Origin: Actinomycetota bacterium
GTDB lineage: Bacteria; Actinomycetota; Acidimicrobiia; Acidimicrobiales; Microtrichaceae
Reading direction: 5' to 3'
DNA: 16,406 nucleotides
Assembly (NCBI GenBank): GCA_005777415.1
Contig: SXMI01000009.1
Span: 1 to 16,406, forward strand
The first letter of the stretch is position 1; each line of letters begins with the position of its first letter. A model generated the notes under the pieces. That model was not told the origin of the DNA. It ran no database searches and saw only the letters and a program-made list of their open reading frames with translations. Made by a program: the position numbers and the translations under genes. Of the stretch, positions 1 through 7,124 are shown in pieces.

Positions 1-129
1 AACCCGCTCGGCACGCAGACCGGCGCCCCCGTCATCGGGGACCTGGCCTTCCAGCCACAGGTGATCGTCTACGGCGCCCTGCTGCTCATCGGAGGCGGGA
101 TCGCCCGTTCGTTCGCCAAGCGGTTCTGA
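1..129 (+). CDS. C-terminal fragment of an unidentified protein with a terminal membrane segment
   Basis: An open frame runs in from the left edge and stops at TGA 127-129, giving 42 residues. The last part is strongly hydrophobic (VIVYGALLLIGGG) and is followed by a basic tail (ARSFAKRF). That is the look of a final transmembrane helix with a cytoplasmic positive end. I do not recognise the family. A membrane permease subunit, for example of a branched-chain amino acid ABC transporter, would fit but is a guess. The frame matches the GC-rich third-position pattern of its neighbours, so the coding call is reasonable. It converges on the MFS gene with only 9 bases between the two stop codons. 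Confidence 0.55.
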   Translation, partial: NPLGTQTGAPVIGDLAFQPQVIVYGALLLIGGGIARSFAKRF

Positions 130-138
130 GCCGACCCG

Positions 139-1746
139 TCAGATCGCGGCGTCAACCGTTCCGTCCTCGGCGGCATACCGGGCCAGGGCAGCCCGCTCCG
201 CCTCTCGGTCGGGAAAGCAGAACCAGACGAGGACGGCCCCGAGCGCCACGGCGATCGCGGCGGCGCCGAAGGCCCACTGCTGGCCGCTCAGGAAGCTCTC
301 CCGGGCCCCCTCGAGGAGCGCGTCGCTGTACTGGGGGTACTGCTCGGCAACGACGACCACGCTCGAGAACGAGTTCTCGAGCGTGGCCACGGCCTGACCA
401 CTGAGCTCGGACTGCACGTCCGGAGGTGCGGCGGCGATTTGCGCCGCCACGGCACTCGCGTACCCAGCGGTGAGCAGCGCCCCCATGATCGACTGCATGA
501 TCGCCGCGCCCAGGTCACGCTGGAGGTCCGCGGTGCCCGACGCCATGCCGACCCGCTCGACCGGCACCGAGCCGGTGAGCGACCGGGACGCCGGCGTCCC
601 CGCCAGCCCGACACCGGCACCGACCAGGACGAATGGCACGGCGATCCAGGCGTAGCTGGTCCCCTCACCCCAGACGAACAACATGACGAGCAGGCCGGCC
701 AGGCAGCAGACGTAGCCGAGGAGCAGTGTCGCCCGGGAGCCGATCGACTCGATCAGCTTGGCCGAGCGAGGTGCCACCAGCACCATCACGAGCGCTGCGG
801 GCAGCACCGACGCACCTGCGGCGAGGGGGCTGTAGCCCTCGACGTTCTGCAGGTACTGCTGGGCGATGAACACCCCGCCCATGAGGGAGCCGAACACGAC
901 GATCCCGGCGATGGCCGCCACCCAGAACGTCGGCCGGGCGGCGTAGTGGAGGTCGTAGAGCGGATTGGGTGCCCGACGCTGCCGCAGTACGAACGCGGCG
1001 ACGGCCACCAGTGCGACGACACCCAAGATCAGTCCCAGCGTGGCGCTGTCCGGCTCGGCGACGAACGTGATGGCCGCCACCAGCGCCGCAATCCCAACGA
1101 CCGACAGCACGCCACCCAGGTGGTCGACCGGCTCGGAGCTCTCCCCGACATGGGCGGGCACGAGCCGCAGCGACAGCCCGAGCGCGACCACCGCAAGGGG
1201 GACCGTGAACAGGAACGGTGACCCCCACCAGAAGTTCTGCAGGAGCACCCCGGACACGAGCGGACCGAGCGCCGCCATGGCCCCGCCCACCGCCGACCAC
1301 AGAGCGATCGACCGGGTCCGGCCCGGGCCCGACCACAACGCCGTGATCAGGGCGAGCGTCGTCGGGAACGCCATGCCGGCGGCGAAGCCGCCGATGATGC
1401 GGAACACCACGAGCAGTTCGACGGTCGGGGCCCACGCCGCCAGCAGGGACGACGGGATGGCGAGTGCCGTACCCAGAACGAGCAGCAGCTTGCGGCCGTA
1501 CCGGTCACCGACGGCCCCCAGGTACAGGACCGATGCCGCCAGGCCGAGCGAATAGCCGATGGCCACCAGGTTGATCTGGAGCTGGCTCGCCTGGAACGCC
1601 ACGCCGATGTCGGGGAGGGCGACGTTGGCCACCGACAGGTTCAGGTTGGCGACGGTGGCCACCAGGATCAGCGTCACCAGGACGAGCGGGGCCCGGGGAG
1701 GAGCACCCTCGCCGGCGGGCCGGTCGGTGGCGATGTCGTGGCTCAT
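139..1746 (-). CDS. MFS transporter, DHA2 (EmrB/QacA-like) drug exporter family
   Basis: A 535-residue inner-membrane protein, the usual size for 14-helix DHA2 proton-driven exporters. Many hydrophobic segments run from residue 20 to about 515. The MFS motif A is clear between helices 2 and 3 (GAVGDRYGRK, residues 77-86), and a motif-C-like GPLVSGVLL sits at 161-169. The N-terminal family motif, normally LDxTIVNVALP, reads NLSVANVALP at 36-45, so the usual acidic residue is absent. The start is ATG at 1746 (MSHD). The frame stays open to 2037, but that extension is arginine-rich and overlaps the divergent hydrolase, so it is not translated sequence. I see no strong Shine-Dalgarno; an in-frame GTG or ATG a little upstream is possible. 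The substrate cannot be told from sequence; export of a toxic small molecule is the family expectation. Confidence 0.9.
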   Translation of the reverse strand: MSHDIATDRPAGEGAPPRAPLVLVTLILVATVANLNLSVANVALPDIGVAFQASQLQINLVAIGYSLGLAASVLYLGAVGDRYGRKLLLVLGTALAIPSSLLAAWAPTVELLVVFRIIGGFAAGMAFPTTLALITALWSGPGRTRSIALWSAVGGAMAALGPLVSGVLLQNFWWGSPFLFTVPLAVVALGLSLRLVPAHVGESSEPVDHLGGVLSVVGIAALVAAITFVAEPDSATLGLILGVVALVAVAAFVLRQRRAPNPLYDLHYAARPTFWVAAIAGIVVFGSLMGGVFIAQQYLQNVEGYSPLAAGASVLPAALVMVLVAPRSAKLIESIGSRATLLLGYVCCLAGLLVMLFVWGEGTSYAWIAVPFVLVGAGVGLAGTPASRSLTGSVPVERVGMASGTADLQRDLGAAIMQSIMGALLTAGYASAVAAQIAAAPPDVQSELSGQAVATLENSFSSVVVVAEQYPQYSDALLEGARESFLSGQQWAFGAAAIAVALGAVLVWFCFPDREAERAALARYAAEDGTVDAAI

Positions 1747-1826
1747 CCGCCCATCTTCGTCCACCCCCGTGACGGCGAGCGGCATCCCCGGGGCCGGCAG
1801 GATTCCGGCATCGCTCGTCGAAGTGG

Positions 1827-1832
1827 CAGGCT
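1827..1832 (+). promoter_or_regulatory. possible -10 box (CAGGCT) of the alpha/beta hydrolase gene
   Basis: CAGGCT lies exactly 6 bases before the GTG at 1839. That is the spacing at which TAnnnT boxes precede several other starts in this window. The first base departs from the consensus, and a weak GGCAGG could instead serve as a ribosome site, so this is the least secure member of the set. Confidence 0.3.
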
Positions 1833-1838
1833 GCCGAC

Positions 1839-2714
1839 GTGCAGCCCGCCGACGACCCCGACGAACGCAGCGTCTTCGACGACCCCCAGTTCGTGAGCTC
1901 CCCCGACGGGACGCCGATCGCCACCTACGACCTGGGCGGGTCCGGCGGCGACCTGCTCCTGGTTCACGCCACCGGCTTCTGCGCCGGCGTGTGGGGTCCC
2001 CTCGCCGGCCGGCTCCCCGACCACCGGTTGGCCGCACTCGACGTGCGGGGTCACGGTCGCTCGGGGTCGCCGGCCGCCATGGACTGGGAGGCGACCGGCC
2101 AGGACGTGCTCGCCGCAGTCGACGGCCTCGGCCTGCACCACCCGATCGGCGTGGGCCACTCCATGGGCGGCGCGTCGCTCCTCATGGCGGAGATCCAGCG
2201 GCCGGGCACCTTCGCCGCCCTGTGGGTGTTCGAGCCGATCGTGTTCCCCCCGGACTTCCCCCGACCGGAACCCGGGACGCCCAACCCCATGGTCGAGGCG
2301 GCCCGACGTCGTCGGGACACGTTCCCGTCGGCCGAGGTGGCCCTGACGAACTTCGCCGCGAAACGGCCGCTCGACGAACTGGCGCCCGAGTGCCTGGAGG
2401 CCTACGTCCGGTTCGGGTTCGAGCAGCACGACGACGGGTCCATCAGCCTGCGGTGCCGGCCCGACTTCGAGGCGTCGACCTACGCAGCCGGAGCCACCCA
2501 CCGCACCTGGGAACGCCTCGGCGAGGTGACGTGCCCGGTCAACGTGGTCCGGGGCCGACCCGAACCCGGACCGGCGCTGCTCGCCCCGGGCATCGCCGGG
2601 CGCCTCCCCGCCGGGACGCTCGAGGAGCACCCCGAGGTGGGCCACGTCGCACCGCTCGCGGCGCTCGACGACATGGCGGCCTCGGTGCACCGCGCCACGA
2701 CTGCGGCGGAGTGA
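1839..2714 (+). CDS. alpha/beta hydrolase fold protein
   Basis: A 291-residue soluble alpha/beta hydrolase. The nucleophile elbow is GHSMGG at 106-111, with Ser108 as presumed nucleophile. An oxyanion-region motif (HATGF) is at 43-47, a typical DVRGHGRS loop at 68-75, and the catalytic His is likely His269 in VGHVAP. The acid is less obvious: after strand 7 the usual Asp loop reads RGRPEPGP, so Glu242, or Glu132 after strand 6, may serve. This is the size of single-domain esterases, lactonases and C-C bond hydrolases. The substrate is unknown. It starts with GTG at 1839 and diverges from the MFS exporter, with 92 bases between the starts. Earlier starts are unlikely because the family N-terminus (SPDGTPIATYDLGG) begins around residue 21. 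Confidence 0.85.
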   Translation: MQPADDPDERSVFDDPQFVSSPDGTPIATYDLGGSGGDLLLVHATGFCAGVWGPLAGRLPDHRLAALDVRGHGRSGSPAAMDWEATGQDVLAAVDGLGLHHPIGVGHSMGGASLLMAEIQRPGTFAALWVFEPIVFPPDFPRPEPGTPNPMVEAARRRRDTFPSAEVALTNFAAKRPLDELAPECLEAYVRFGFEQHDDGSISLRCRPDFEASTYAAGATHRTWERLGEVTCPVNVVRGRPEPGPALLAPGIAGRLPAGTLEEHPEVGHVAPLAALDDMAASVHRATTAAE

Positions 2715-2754
2715 GCTCGCGGCCCTCGCCGCCGCACCCGGGTCCGGCGACCGG

Positions 2755-2776
2755 TGTCACCGCCTCCCCCTACGAT
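2755..2776 (+). promoter_or_regulatory. leaderless promoter with RecA-NDp/PafBC-like upstream element
   Basis: TACGAT at 2771-2776 is a good actinobacterial -10 box, 7 bases before the ATG at 2784. Exactly 8 bases upstream of it is TGTCACCG (2755-2762). This matches 6 of 8 positions of the DNA-damage promoter element TGTCRGTG-N8-TAnnnT known in mycobacteria, where it is recognised with PafBC. The same bases form an 11-base palindrome, CGGTGTCACCG (2752-2762), so a repressor site is the alternative reading. The -10 call is firmer than the PafBC call. Confidence 0.5.
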
Positions 2777-2783
2777 CTGACCC

Positions 2784-3611
2784 ATGCCGCTGCCACTTCC
2801 CCGCACGCTCTCGCCGTCCAAGGTGTCCAGCTTCAAGGAGTGCGCCCTCGCCTTCCGGTTCTCGGCCATCGACCGTCTGCCCGAGCCACCGTCCACCCCG
2901 GCGGTCAAGGGCACCACCGTGCACCGGGCTCTGGAGCTGCTGTTCGTCGGTGATGTCGCCGATCGGACCCCCGAGCGGGCCCAGGAGTGCCTCACCGAGG
3001 CGCTGGCCGAGATGGCCGACGAGCCGGAGTACCGGGGGCTCGAGCTCGATGCCGCCGCTGAACAGGACTTCGCAGCCGATGCGGCGCGCATGGTCGAGCG
3101 GTACTTCACGCTCGAGGATCCCACCCGCATCAGGCCGATCGGCCTGGAGCTCATGTTGACCGCCGAGCTCGGCCCGGTCACCGTGCGCGGGATCATCGAC
3201 CGCCTCGAACTGGACGAGGACGGCGAACTGCTCGTCACCGACTACAAGACCGGCCGGGCCCCGGCCCAGGCGCAGCAGGCGTCACGCCTCGGCGGCGTCC
3301 ACTTCTACTCCATGCTCTGCGAGCAGGTGCTGGAGAAGCGCCCCCGACGGATCCAGCTCATCTACCTGGGCCGGGACCCGCAGATCATCACCACCGACAC
3401 CTCCGAGCAGTCCAACCGCGGGGTCGAGCGAAAGGTCCGGGCGGTGTGGGACGCGATCGAGCGGGCCTGCGAGCGGGACGACTTCCGGCCGCGGCCGGGG
3501 CCGCTCTGCTCGTGGTGCGCCTTCAAGCAGTACTGCCCCTCCTTCGGGGGCGACCCGGCACTCGCCTCGACGGCCGTGCCGATCCAGGTCGGGGCGGCTC
3601 CCGCCGGATGA
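2784..3611 (+). CDS. RecB-family PD-(D/E)XK exonuclease with Cas4/AddB-like Fe-S cysteines
   Basis: A 275-residue stand-alone nuclease domain of the PDDEXK_1 (RecB/Cas4-like) superfamily, comparable in size to mycobacterial Rv2119. Conserved parts appear in order: Cys20 in the N-terminal SSFKECAL motif; the helix with His47 (GTTVHRALE); Asp139 in RGIIDRLE; the D-x-K pair Asp153/Lys155 in VTDYKTG; a Tyr175 helix; and a C-terminal cysteine triplet Cys242, Cys245 and Cys251 (LCSWCAFKQYC). Cys20 plus the triplet is the set that binds a [4Fe-4S] cluster in AddB and Cas4. The expected activity is metal-dependent DNA exonuclease in repair. No helicase or Cas gene is nearby. It appears leaderless, and its stop overlaps the start of the PAP2 gene (ATGA), so the two are likely co-translated. 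Confidence 0.88.
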   Translation: MPLPLPRTLSPSKVSSFKECALAFRFSAIDRLPEPPSTPAVKGTTVHRALELLFVGDVADRTPERAQECLTEALAEMADEPEYRGLELDAAAEQDFAADAARMVERYFTLEDPTRIRPIGLELMLTAELGPVTVRGIIDRLELDEDGELLVTDYKTGRAPAQAQQASRLGGVHFYSMLCEQVLEKRPRRIQLIYLGRDPQIITTDTSEQSNRGVERKVRAVWDAIERACERDDFRPRPGPLCSWCAFKQYCPSFGGDPALASTAVPIQVGAAPAG

Positions 3612-4186
3612 CCCGCACCTTCCACTTCGGCCACCCGGCCGTGCGGGCGGTGGACGCTCTGGGCGAGCGGATCGCCCGATCGTCCCGAGGCATCCCCCGG
3701 GTCGACCGCGCGCTCTACGCCCTCTCGGAGGCCGGCAACCACAGCGCGATCTGGCACGGGATCAACCTGGTGGACGCCACCGTGGGGGCGGCCCTCGCGG
3801 GTGCCGCCGGCGGTGATGCCGCTCGGCGGCGCCGCAACGCGCTCCGGCGCAGCGCCGTGCTGCTGACGGAGCAGATCGTGGTGAACGGCGTCGTGAAGTC
3901 GCAGTTCCGACGCGTGCGCCCCGCCACCGTCGACGACCACCCGCACGATCTCCGCACCCCACGGACGTCCAGCTTCCCGAGCGGCCACGCCTCGGCCGGC
4001 GCGTGTTCGGCCACCATGCTGTCGGCCGATCTGGGCGCGGCGCCGGTGTGGTGGGCGCTGGCGGCCGGAGTGGCGTGGAGCCGGGTCCACGTGGGCGCCC
4101 ACCATGCGAGCGACGTGTTGGGGGGCATCACCGTCGGGCGGGTCGTGGGGCGCGTCGCCCTGGCGGTCTGGCCCGGGCGCCGCTGA
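3608..4186 (+). CDS. PAP2 superfamily phosphatase (phosphatidate/lipid phosphatase-like)
   Basis: A 192-residue protein with all three parts of the PAP2 acid phosphatase signature. These are K-x6-RP at Lys97-Pro105 (KSQFRRVRP), PSGH at 124-127, and SR-x5-H-x3-D at Ser158-Asp169 with the nucleophile His165. His127 and His165 are the catalytic pair in this family, which includes phosphatidate phosphatases and undecaprenyl-pyrophosphate phosphatases. The hydrophobic content is modest and the protein is short, so membrane attachment is probably through few helices. The start is the ATG at 3608, overlapping the nuclease stop. The longer open frame upstream lies inside the nuclease gene and is discarded. 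The next gene is a WS/DGAT, so conversion of phosphatidate to diacylglycerol is the attractive role, though the substrate is not proven by sequence. Confidence 0.88.
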   Translation: MTRTFHFGHPAVRAVDALGERIARSSRGIPRVDRALYALSEAGNHSAIWHGINLVDATVGAALAGAAGGDAARRRRNALRRSAVLLTEQIVVNGVVKSQFRRVRPATVDDHPHDLRTPRTSSFPSGHASAGACSATMLSADLGAAPVWWALAAGVAWSRVHVGAHHASDVLGGITVGRVVGRVALAVWPGRR

Positions 4187-4225
4187 GCCGGGCCGTCCGT
4201 TCGGACCGTCAGTCGCTCCCGCCGG

Positions 4226-4231
4226 TAGCGT
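4226..4231 (+). promoter_or_regulatory. -10 box (TAGCGT) of a probable leaderless WS/DGAT promoter
   Basis: TAGCGT lies 6 bases before the GTG at 4238, the same geometry as at 6056, 13749 and 13805. It favours 4238 over the GTG at 4232 or the ATG at 4256 as the start. A short inverted repeat (GTCCG-TT-CGGAC, 4195-4206) lies about 20 bases upstream and could be a regulator site. No clear -35 box is visible. Confidence 0.5.
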
Positions 4232-4237
4232 GTGGTC

Positions 4238-5686
4238 GTGGATCCGGGCCATCAGATGAGCGCGTTCGAGTCCGTGATGTGGGAGCTCGAGCGTGACCCG
4301 CACCTCTCCTCGGCGTTCGCCAACCTGACGACGCTCGACCGATCACCCGACCGGGTCCGACTCCGGGCCCGGATGGAGGCGACGTCACGAGCTGTGCCCC
4401 GACTTCGCCAGCGGGTCGCGACCCCCACCGGACGGTTCAACCCGCCCGAGTGGCAGGACGATCCGGACTTCGACCTGGACCGCCACCTCCGGTGGATCGA
4501 CCTGGGCGGCGACGCCGACGACGCCGAGGTCCGCACGCTGGCCGCCACCCTGTCCCGCCAGCCGTTCGACCGGAGCCGACCGCTGTGGGAGTTCATCGTG
4601 GTCGAGGGCCTCCGGGGTGGACGTGCCGCCATGCTGCAGCGACTCCACCACACGATCACCGACGGCAAGGGCGGGATCCGGCTCTCCGTCGAGTTCCTGG
4701 ACCTGGAGCGTGACCCGGCACCGCCGAGCGAACAGGGGGCGGAGCATCCCGACGACCCGGCCGGGAGCGACGACGTTGCGCCGGAGTCCCCGGCGACAGC
4801 GACCCCGCCCCCCTCCTGTGACGAGTCCGGTCCGATCGGACGCTGGACGGCGACCGCGATCGCCGCCGTGCGCCAGCCCGTCGAACTGGTCGGCGGGGCC
4901 ATCGCCGACGTGGGGGCCGCAGCCGTCCATCCGGCCGAGCTGCCGGGCCGGAGCGCCGAGGTCGCCCGCACCGTGGCCTCGGCCGCCCGACAGGTGGCGG
5001 TCGACCCCCGGAGGTCACCGCTGTGGCGCGACCGCTCGCTGGACCGCTGGTTCGGCACCACCGAGATCCCGCTCCCGGAGGTGATCGATGCGGCCCACCG
5101 GGTCGGGGCCACGGTCAACGACCTGTTCGTGGCCGGCGCGGCAGCCGCTGCGGGCGCCTACCACCGTCGGGCGGGCGCACCGGTGGAGCACCTCCGGGTC
5201 TCCATCCCGATCAGCACCCGGCACGACCGCTCCGTGGGAGGCAATGCCTTCGCCCCGAGCCAGGCGCTGGTGCCGACCGGCGACCTGGACCCCATCGAAC
5301 GCATCGCCCTGATCCACGCGACGCTGTCGGACGTCAAGGGCGAGCGGGCACTCGGGTCGGTCGAGACGATGGCCTCGTGGCTGGCGCTGCTGCCGTCGCT
5401 GGTGGTCGTTCGGGCCGGTCAGCAGATGGCGGGTTCGGTCGACTTCGTGTGCTCGAACGTGAAGGCCGCTCCGTTCGACCTGTTCGTGAGCGGCTCGCTG
5501 ATCGAGCAGAACTTCCCCCTCGGCCCGCTCGCCGGCACGGCGTTCAACCTGACGACGATGAGCTACCGAGGGTCCATGTGCATGGGCCTGGTCGTGGATC
5601 CCGCCGCCGTGGACGACCCGCCGGCCCTCCTCGACGATGTGGAACGCGCCTACTCGGAGATCCTGGAGGCGATCGCCGCTCGATGA
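4238..5686 (+). CDS. wax ester synthase / acyl-CoA:diacylglycerol acyltransferase (WS/DGAT)
   Basis: A 482-residue bacterial WS/DGAT, which transfers acyl groups from acyl-CoA to diacylglycerol or a fatty alcohol to make storage lipid. The active-site motif HHxxxDG is at 137-143 (HHTITDG). PLWE is at about 115-118, the ND motif at 294-295 (ATVNDLF), and the C-terminal DUF1298 region has CSNV at 405-408 and a closing PLGPLAG...NLTTMSYRG block. Length is normal for the family. An acidic, proline-rich stretch at about 160-200 looks like a disordered linker between the two halves. GTG 4238 is chosen because a -10 box sits 6 bases upstream; ATG 4256 would remove six residues without harming the fold. 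The neighbouring PAP2 phosphatase could supply diacylglycerol. The gene ends just before a strong hairpin. Confidence 0.92.
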   Translation: MDPGHQMSAFESVMWELERDPHLSSAFANLTTLDRSPDRVRLRARMEATSRAVPRLRQRVATPTGRFNPPEWQDDPDFDLDRHLRWIDLGGDADDAEVRTLAATLSRQPFDRSRPLWEFIVVEGLRGGRAAMLQRLHHTITDGKGGIRLSVEFLDLERDPAPPSEQGAEHPDDPAGSDDVAPESPATATPPPSCDESGPIGRWTATAIAAVRQPVELVGGAIADVGAAAVHPAELPGRSAEVARTVASAARQVAVDPRRSPLWRDRSLDRWFGTTEIPLPEVIDAAHRVGATVNDLFVAGAAAAAGAYHRRAGAPVEHLRVSIPISTRHDRSVGGNAFAPSQALVPTGDLDPIERIALIHATLSDVKGERALGSVETMASWLALLPSLVVVRAGQQMAGSVDFVCSNVKAAPFDLFVSGSLIEQNFPLGPLAGTAFNLTTMSYRGSMCMGLVVDPAAVDDPPALLDDVERAYSEILEAIAAR

Positions 5687-5692
5687 TCCGGC

Positions 5693-5719
5693 CGACACCA
5701 ACCGCCAGGGTCGGTGTCG
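5693..5719. terminator. bidirectional hairpin terminator between convergent genes
   Basis: An 11-position stem with one A.C mismatch and a 5-base loop: CGACACC-A-ACC, loop GCCAG, then GGT-C-GGTGTCG. It fills most of the 40-base gap between the WS/DGAT stop (5686) and the stop of the small minus-strand gene (5727). There is no T-tract, as is common in high-GC actinobacteria. Confidence 0.65.
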
Positions 5720-5726
5720 CTGGGAC

Positions 5727-5915
5727 TCAGTTCGCCGAGACCCGGGCGTCGAGCCGGACGAGCACGGACCGGAGGTCGAGCAGCAGGTCGGCGACCTCGG
5801 CGGTGGACACGATCTGACGCTCGGCGATGTCACCGAGGCCCTGATCGATCAGCTGCATGGCCGTCCGGATGGTCTCGTCGGTCGTGATGTCCTGCACGTC
5901 CGTCACCTCGGTCAC
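5727..5915 (-). CDS. small acidic helical protein of unknown function (62 aa)
   Basis: A 62-residue protein I do not recognise. It begins with GTG at 5915, preceded by an excellent Shine-Dalgarno (GAGGAG at 5921-5926, five-base spacer). That is the main reason to believe a gene this short. The N-terminus is acidic and threonine-rich (TEVTDVQDITTDETIRTAM). The rest is predicted to be two amphipathic helices, with a leucine-rich patch (ADLLLDLRSVLVRLDARV) that could pack as a small helical bundle or oligomerise. There are no cysteines, no signal peptide and no membrane segment. It is transcribed away from the LLM gene and converges on WS/DGAT, with a hairpin between them. An accessory or regulatory role is possible, but nothing in the sequence shows one. 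Confidence 0.65.
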   Translation of the reverse strand: MTEVTDVQDITTDETIRTAMQLIDQGLGDIAERQIVSTAEVADLLLDLRSVLVRLDARVSAN

Positions 5916-5920
5916 GGCTC

Positions 5921-5926
5921 CTCCTC
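5921..5926 (-). promoter_or_regulatory. strong ribosome binding site of the 62-aa gene
   Basis: On the minus strand the bases read GAGGAGGAGCC followed by GTG. This near-perfect Shine-Dalgarno decides the start at 5915. It also contrasts with the leaderless-type starts nearby, so this gene should have a real 5' untranslated leader. A TACGTT on the minus strand at 5995-6000 is a possible -10 for it. Confidence 0.6.
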
Positions 5927-6055
5927 GCCCCGCTCAGGGGTTGCATCGTCGGGCTGATCGTGTCTGTCGGATCCGGGCTGGAACCGACCCTCGTAACGTA
6001 CCGCCCCGGTGGGACACCTCCACGTCGGTTTCTGCGACAGCGGCCCGGCGACGCC

Positions 6056-6061
6056 TAGGTT
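6056..6061 (+). promoter_or_regulatory. -10 box (TAGGTT) of a probable leaderless LLM oxidoreductase promoter
   Basis: TAGGTT ends 6 bases before the GTG at 6068, and there is no Shine-Dalgarno between them. A transcript starting at or next to the GTG is therefore expected. The rest of the 152-base divergent region (5916-6067) shows no other firm signal. Confidence 0.55.
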
Positions 6062-6067
6062 GACGTC

Positions 6068-7093
6068 GTGGAGACCGAGCTGACGACCCACCGGATCCCC
6101 GCCGGGGCCACGTTCGCGAGCTTCCAGGCGCTCGGCCTCGGTGCCGCGGTCGAGGTGGCCGGGCAGATGTCCCAGTCGGGCTACGGATCGGTCTGGACCG
6201 CCGAGACCACCGGGCAGGAGGCCTTCGCCACCCTGGGGCACGTGGGCGCCCGGGTCGGCGGCCTCGACCTGGGGACCGGCGTGCTCGCCGTCCAACTGCG
6301 GACCCCACCGATGGCCGCCATGGGCGCCGCCACCCTCCAGGACGCCCACCCGGAGTCACGGATCCTCCTGGGCGTCGGGATCTCCTCGCCGGTCGTGGTC
6401 GGGAGGTGGCACGGGGCCGACTACGGCGACCGACCGGTGGAGCGCATGCGCGAGTACCTGACCCTCACCCGGGCGTGCCTGGACGGCGAGGCGGTCGACC
6501 ACGACGGGCGGTTCCACCGGGTCGACGGGTTCCGCCTCGGCGTGCGGCTCGGCGACCGCCGCCCCGAACTGGTGCTCGGAGCGCTGAACGAACGGATGCT
6601 GCAGCTCGCCGGAGAGCTCGCCGACGGCGTCCTGTTGAACTACCTGCCCGCCACGGCGGTGCCGTGGTGCGTCGAGCAGGTCCGCATCGGCGAGTCCCGG
6701 GCGGGCCGACCGGGTGGCGCCTGCACCGTGTTCGCGTACGTGCACGTGGGGGTGTGCGACCCCGAGCAGGCTCGACCGCTCGCCCGACGCGACATCTGGT
6801 CCTACGCCGTGGTCCCGGCGTACGCGGCCGCCTTCGAGCGGGCCGGGTTCACCGCCGAGATCGCCGCCCTCCGCGCCGCACGCGAGCGGCGCGACCGGGA
6901 CGGGGCGATCGCCGCCATCTCGGACCGGATGGTCGACGCCATCGACATCTGCGGCGATGCCGCCCACGTCCGGGCGAGCGTCACCGCCTACCGGGACGCC
7001 GGCGTGGAGGTCCCGGTCCTCATGCCGCTCCCCTGGGGCGAGGATCGATTGGGGACCGTCCAGGAGACGATCGACGCAGCCGCTGGGGCCTGA
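6068..7093 (+). CDS. LLM class (luciferase-like) F420-dependent oxidoreductase
   Basis: A 341-residue bacterial-luciferase-like TIM barrel of the group that in actinobacteria mostly uses coenzyme F420. Family landmarks are an N-terminal barrel strand with YGSVWTAETTGQEAFA (about 39-54), the LDLGTGVLAVQLRTP strand (66-80), RILLGVGISSPVV around 98-110, and the second-half block LVLGALNERMLQLAGELADG, which contacts cofactor in relatives. It is the same subfamily as the gene at 15243-16232: both have a GFRLG segment followed by a GAL...ML-LAG motif and an N-x-L-pair. Substrate and reaction are unknown; hydride transfer to or from F420 is the family expectation. GTG 6068 is supported by a -10 box 6 bases upstream. 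It leads the run that continues with the SDR gene 31 bases downstream. Confidence 0.87.
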   Translation: METELTTHRIPAGATFASFQALGLGAAVEVAGQMSQSGYGSVWTAETTGQEAFATLGHVGARVGGLDLGTGVLAVQLRTPPMAAMGAATLQDAHPESRILLGVGISSPVVVGRWHGADYGDRPVERMREYLTLTRACLDGEAVDHDGRFHRVDGFRLGVRLGDRRPELVLGALNERMLQLAGELADGVLLNYLPATAVPWCVEQVRIGESRAGRPGGACTVFAYVHVGVCDPEQARPLARRDIWSYAVVPAYAAAFERAGFTAEIAALRAARERRDRDGAIAAISDRMVDAIDICGDAAHVRASVTAYRDAGVEVPVLMPLPWGEDRLGTVQETIDAAAGA

Positions 7094-7124
7094 CGGGCGG
7101 ACCGGCGAGCGGAACGGAGCACGG

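Noticed and set aside
1747..2037. N-terminal extension of the MFS exporter frame.
   Set aside because: It is arginine-rich low-complexity sequence antisense to the hydrolase gene; the MFS family N-terminus begins at the ATG on 1746.
2719..2732. GCGGC-CCTC-GCCGC hairpin after the hydrolase gene.
   Set aside because: A five-pair all-GC stem is frequent by chance in DNA this GC-rich, and it lacks a T-tract; not strong enough for a terminator call.
1559..2953. A 464-codon plus-strand frame across the MFS, hydrolase and nuclease genes.
   Set aside because: It is out of register with three genes of clear family and reads as Arg/Pro-rich shadow.
2784..3611. The nuclease as a CRISPR Cas4 protein.
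   Set aside because: No cas1, cas2 or repeat array is present; size and context fit the free-standing actinobacterial RecB-like family.
5991..6002. GTAACGTAC in the divergent region as a shared bidirectional -10.
   Set aside because: Both strands can be read as a loose -10, but the plus-strand gene already has a better box at 6056 and no -35 supports the idea.
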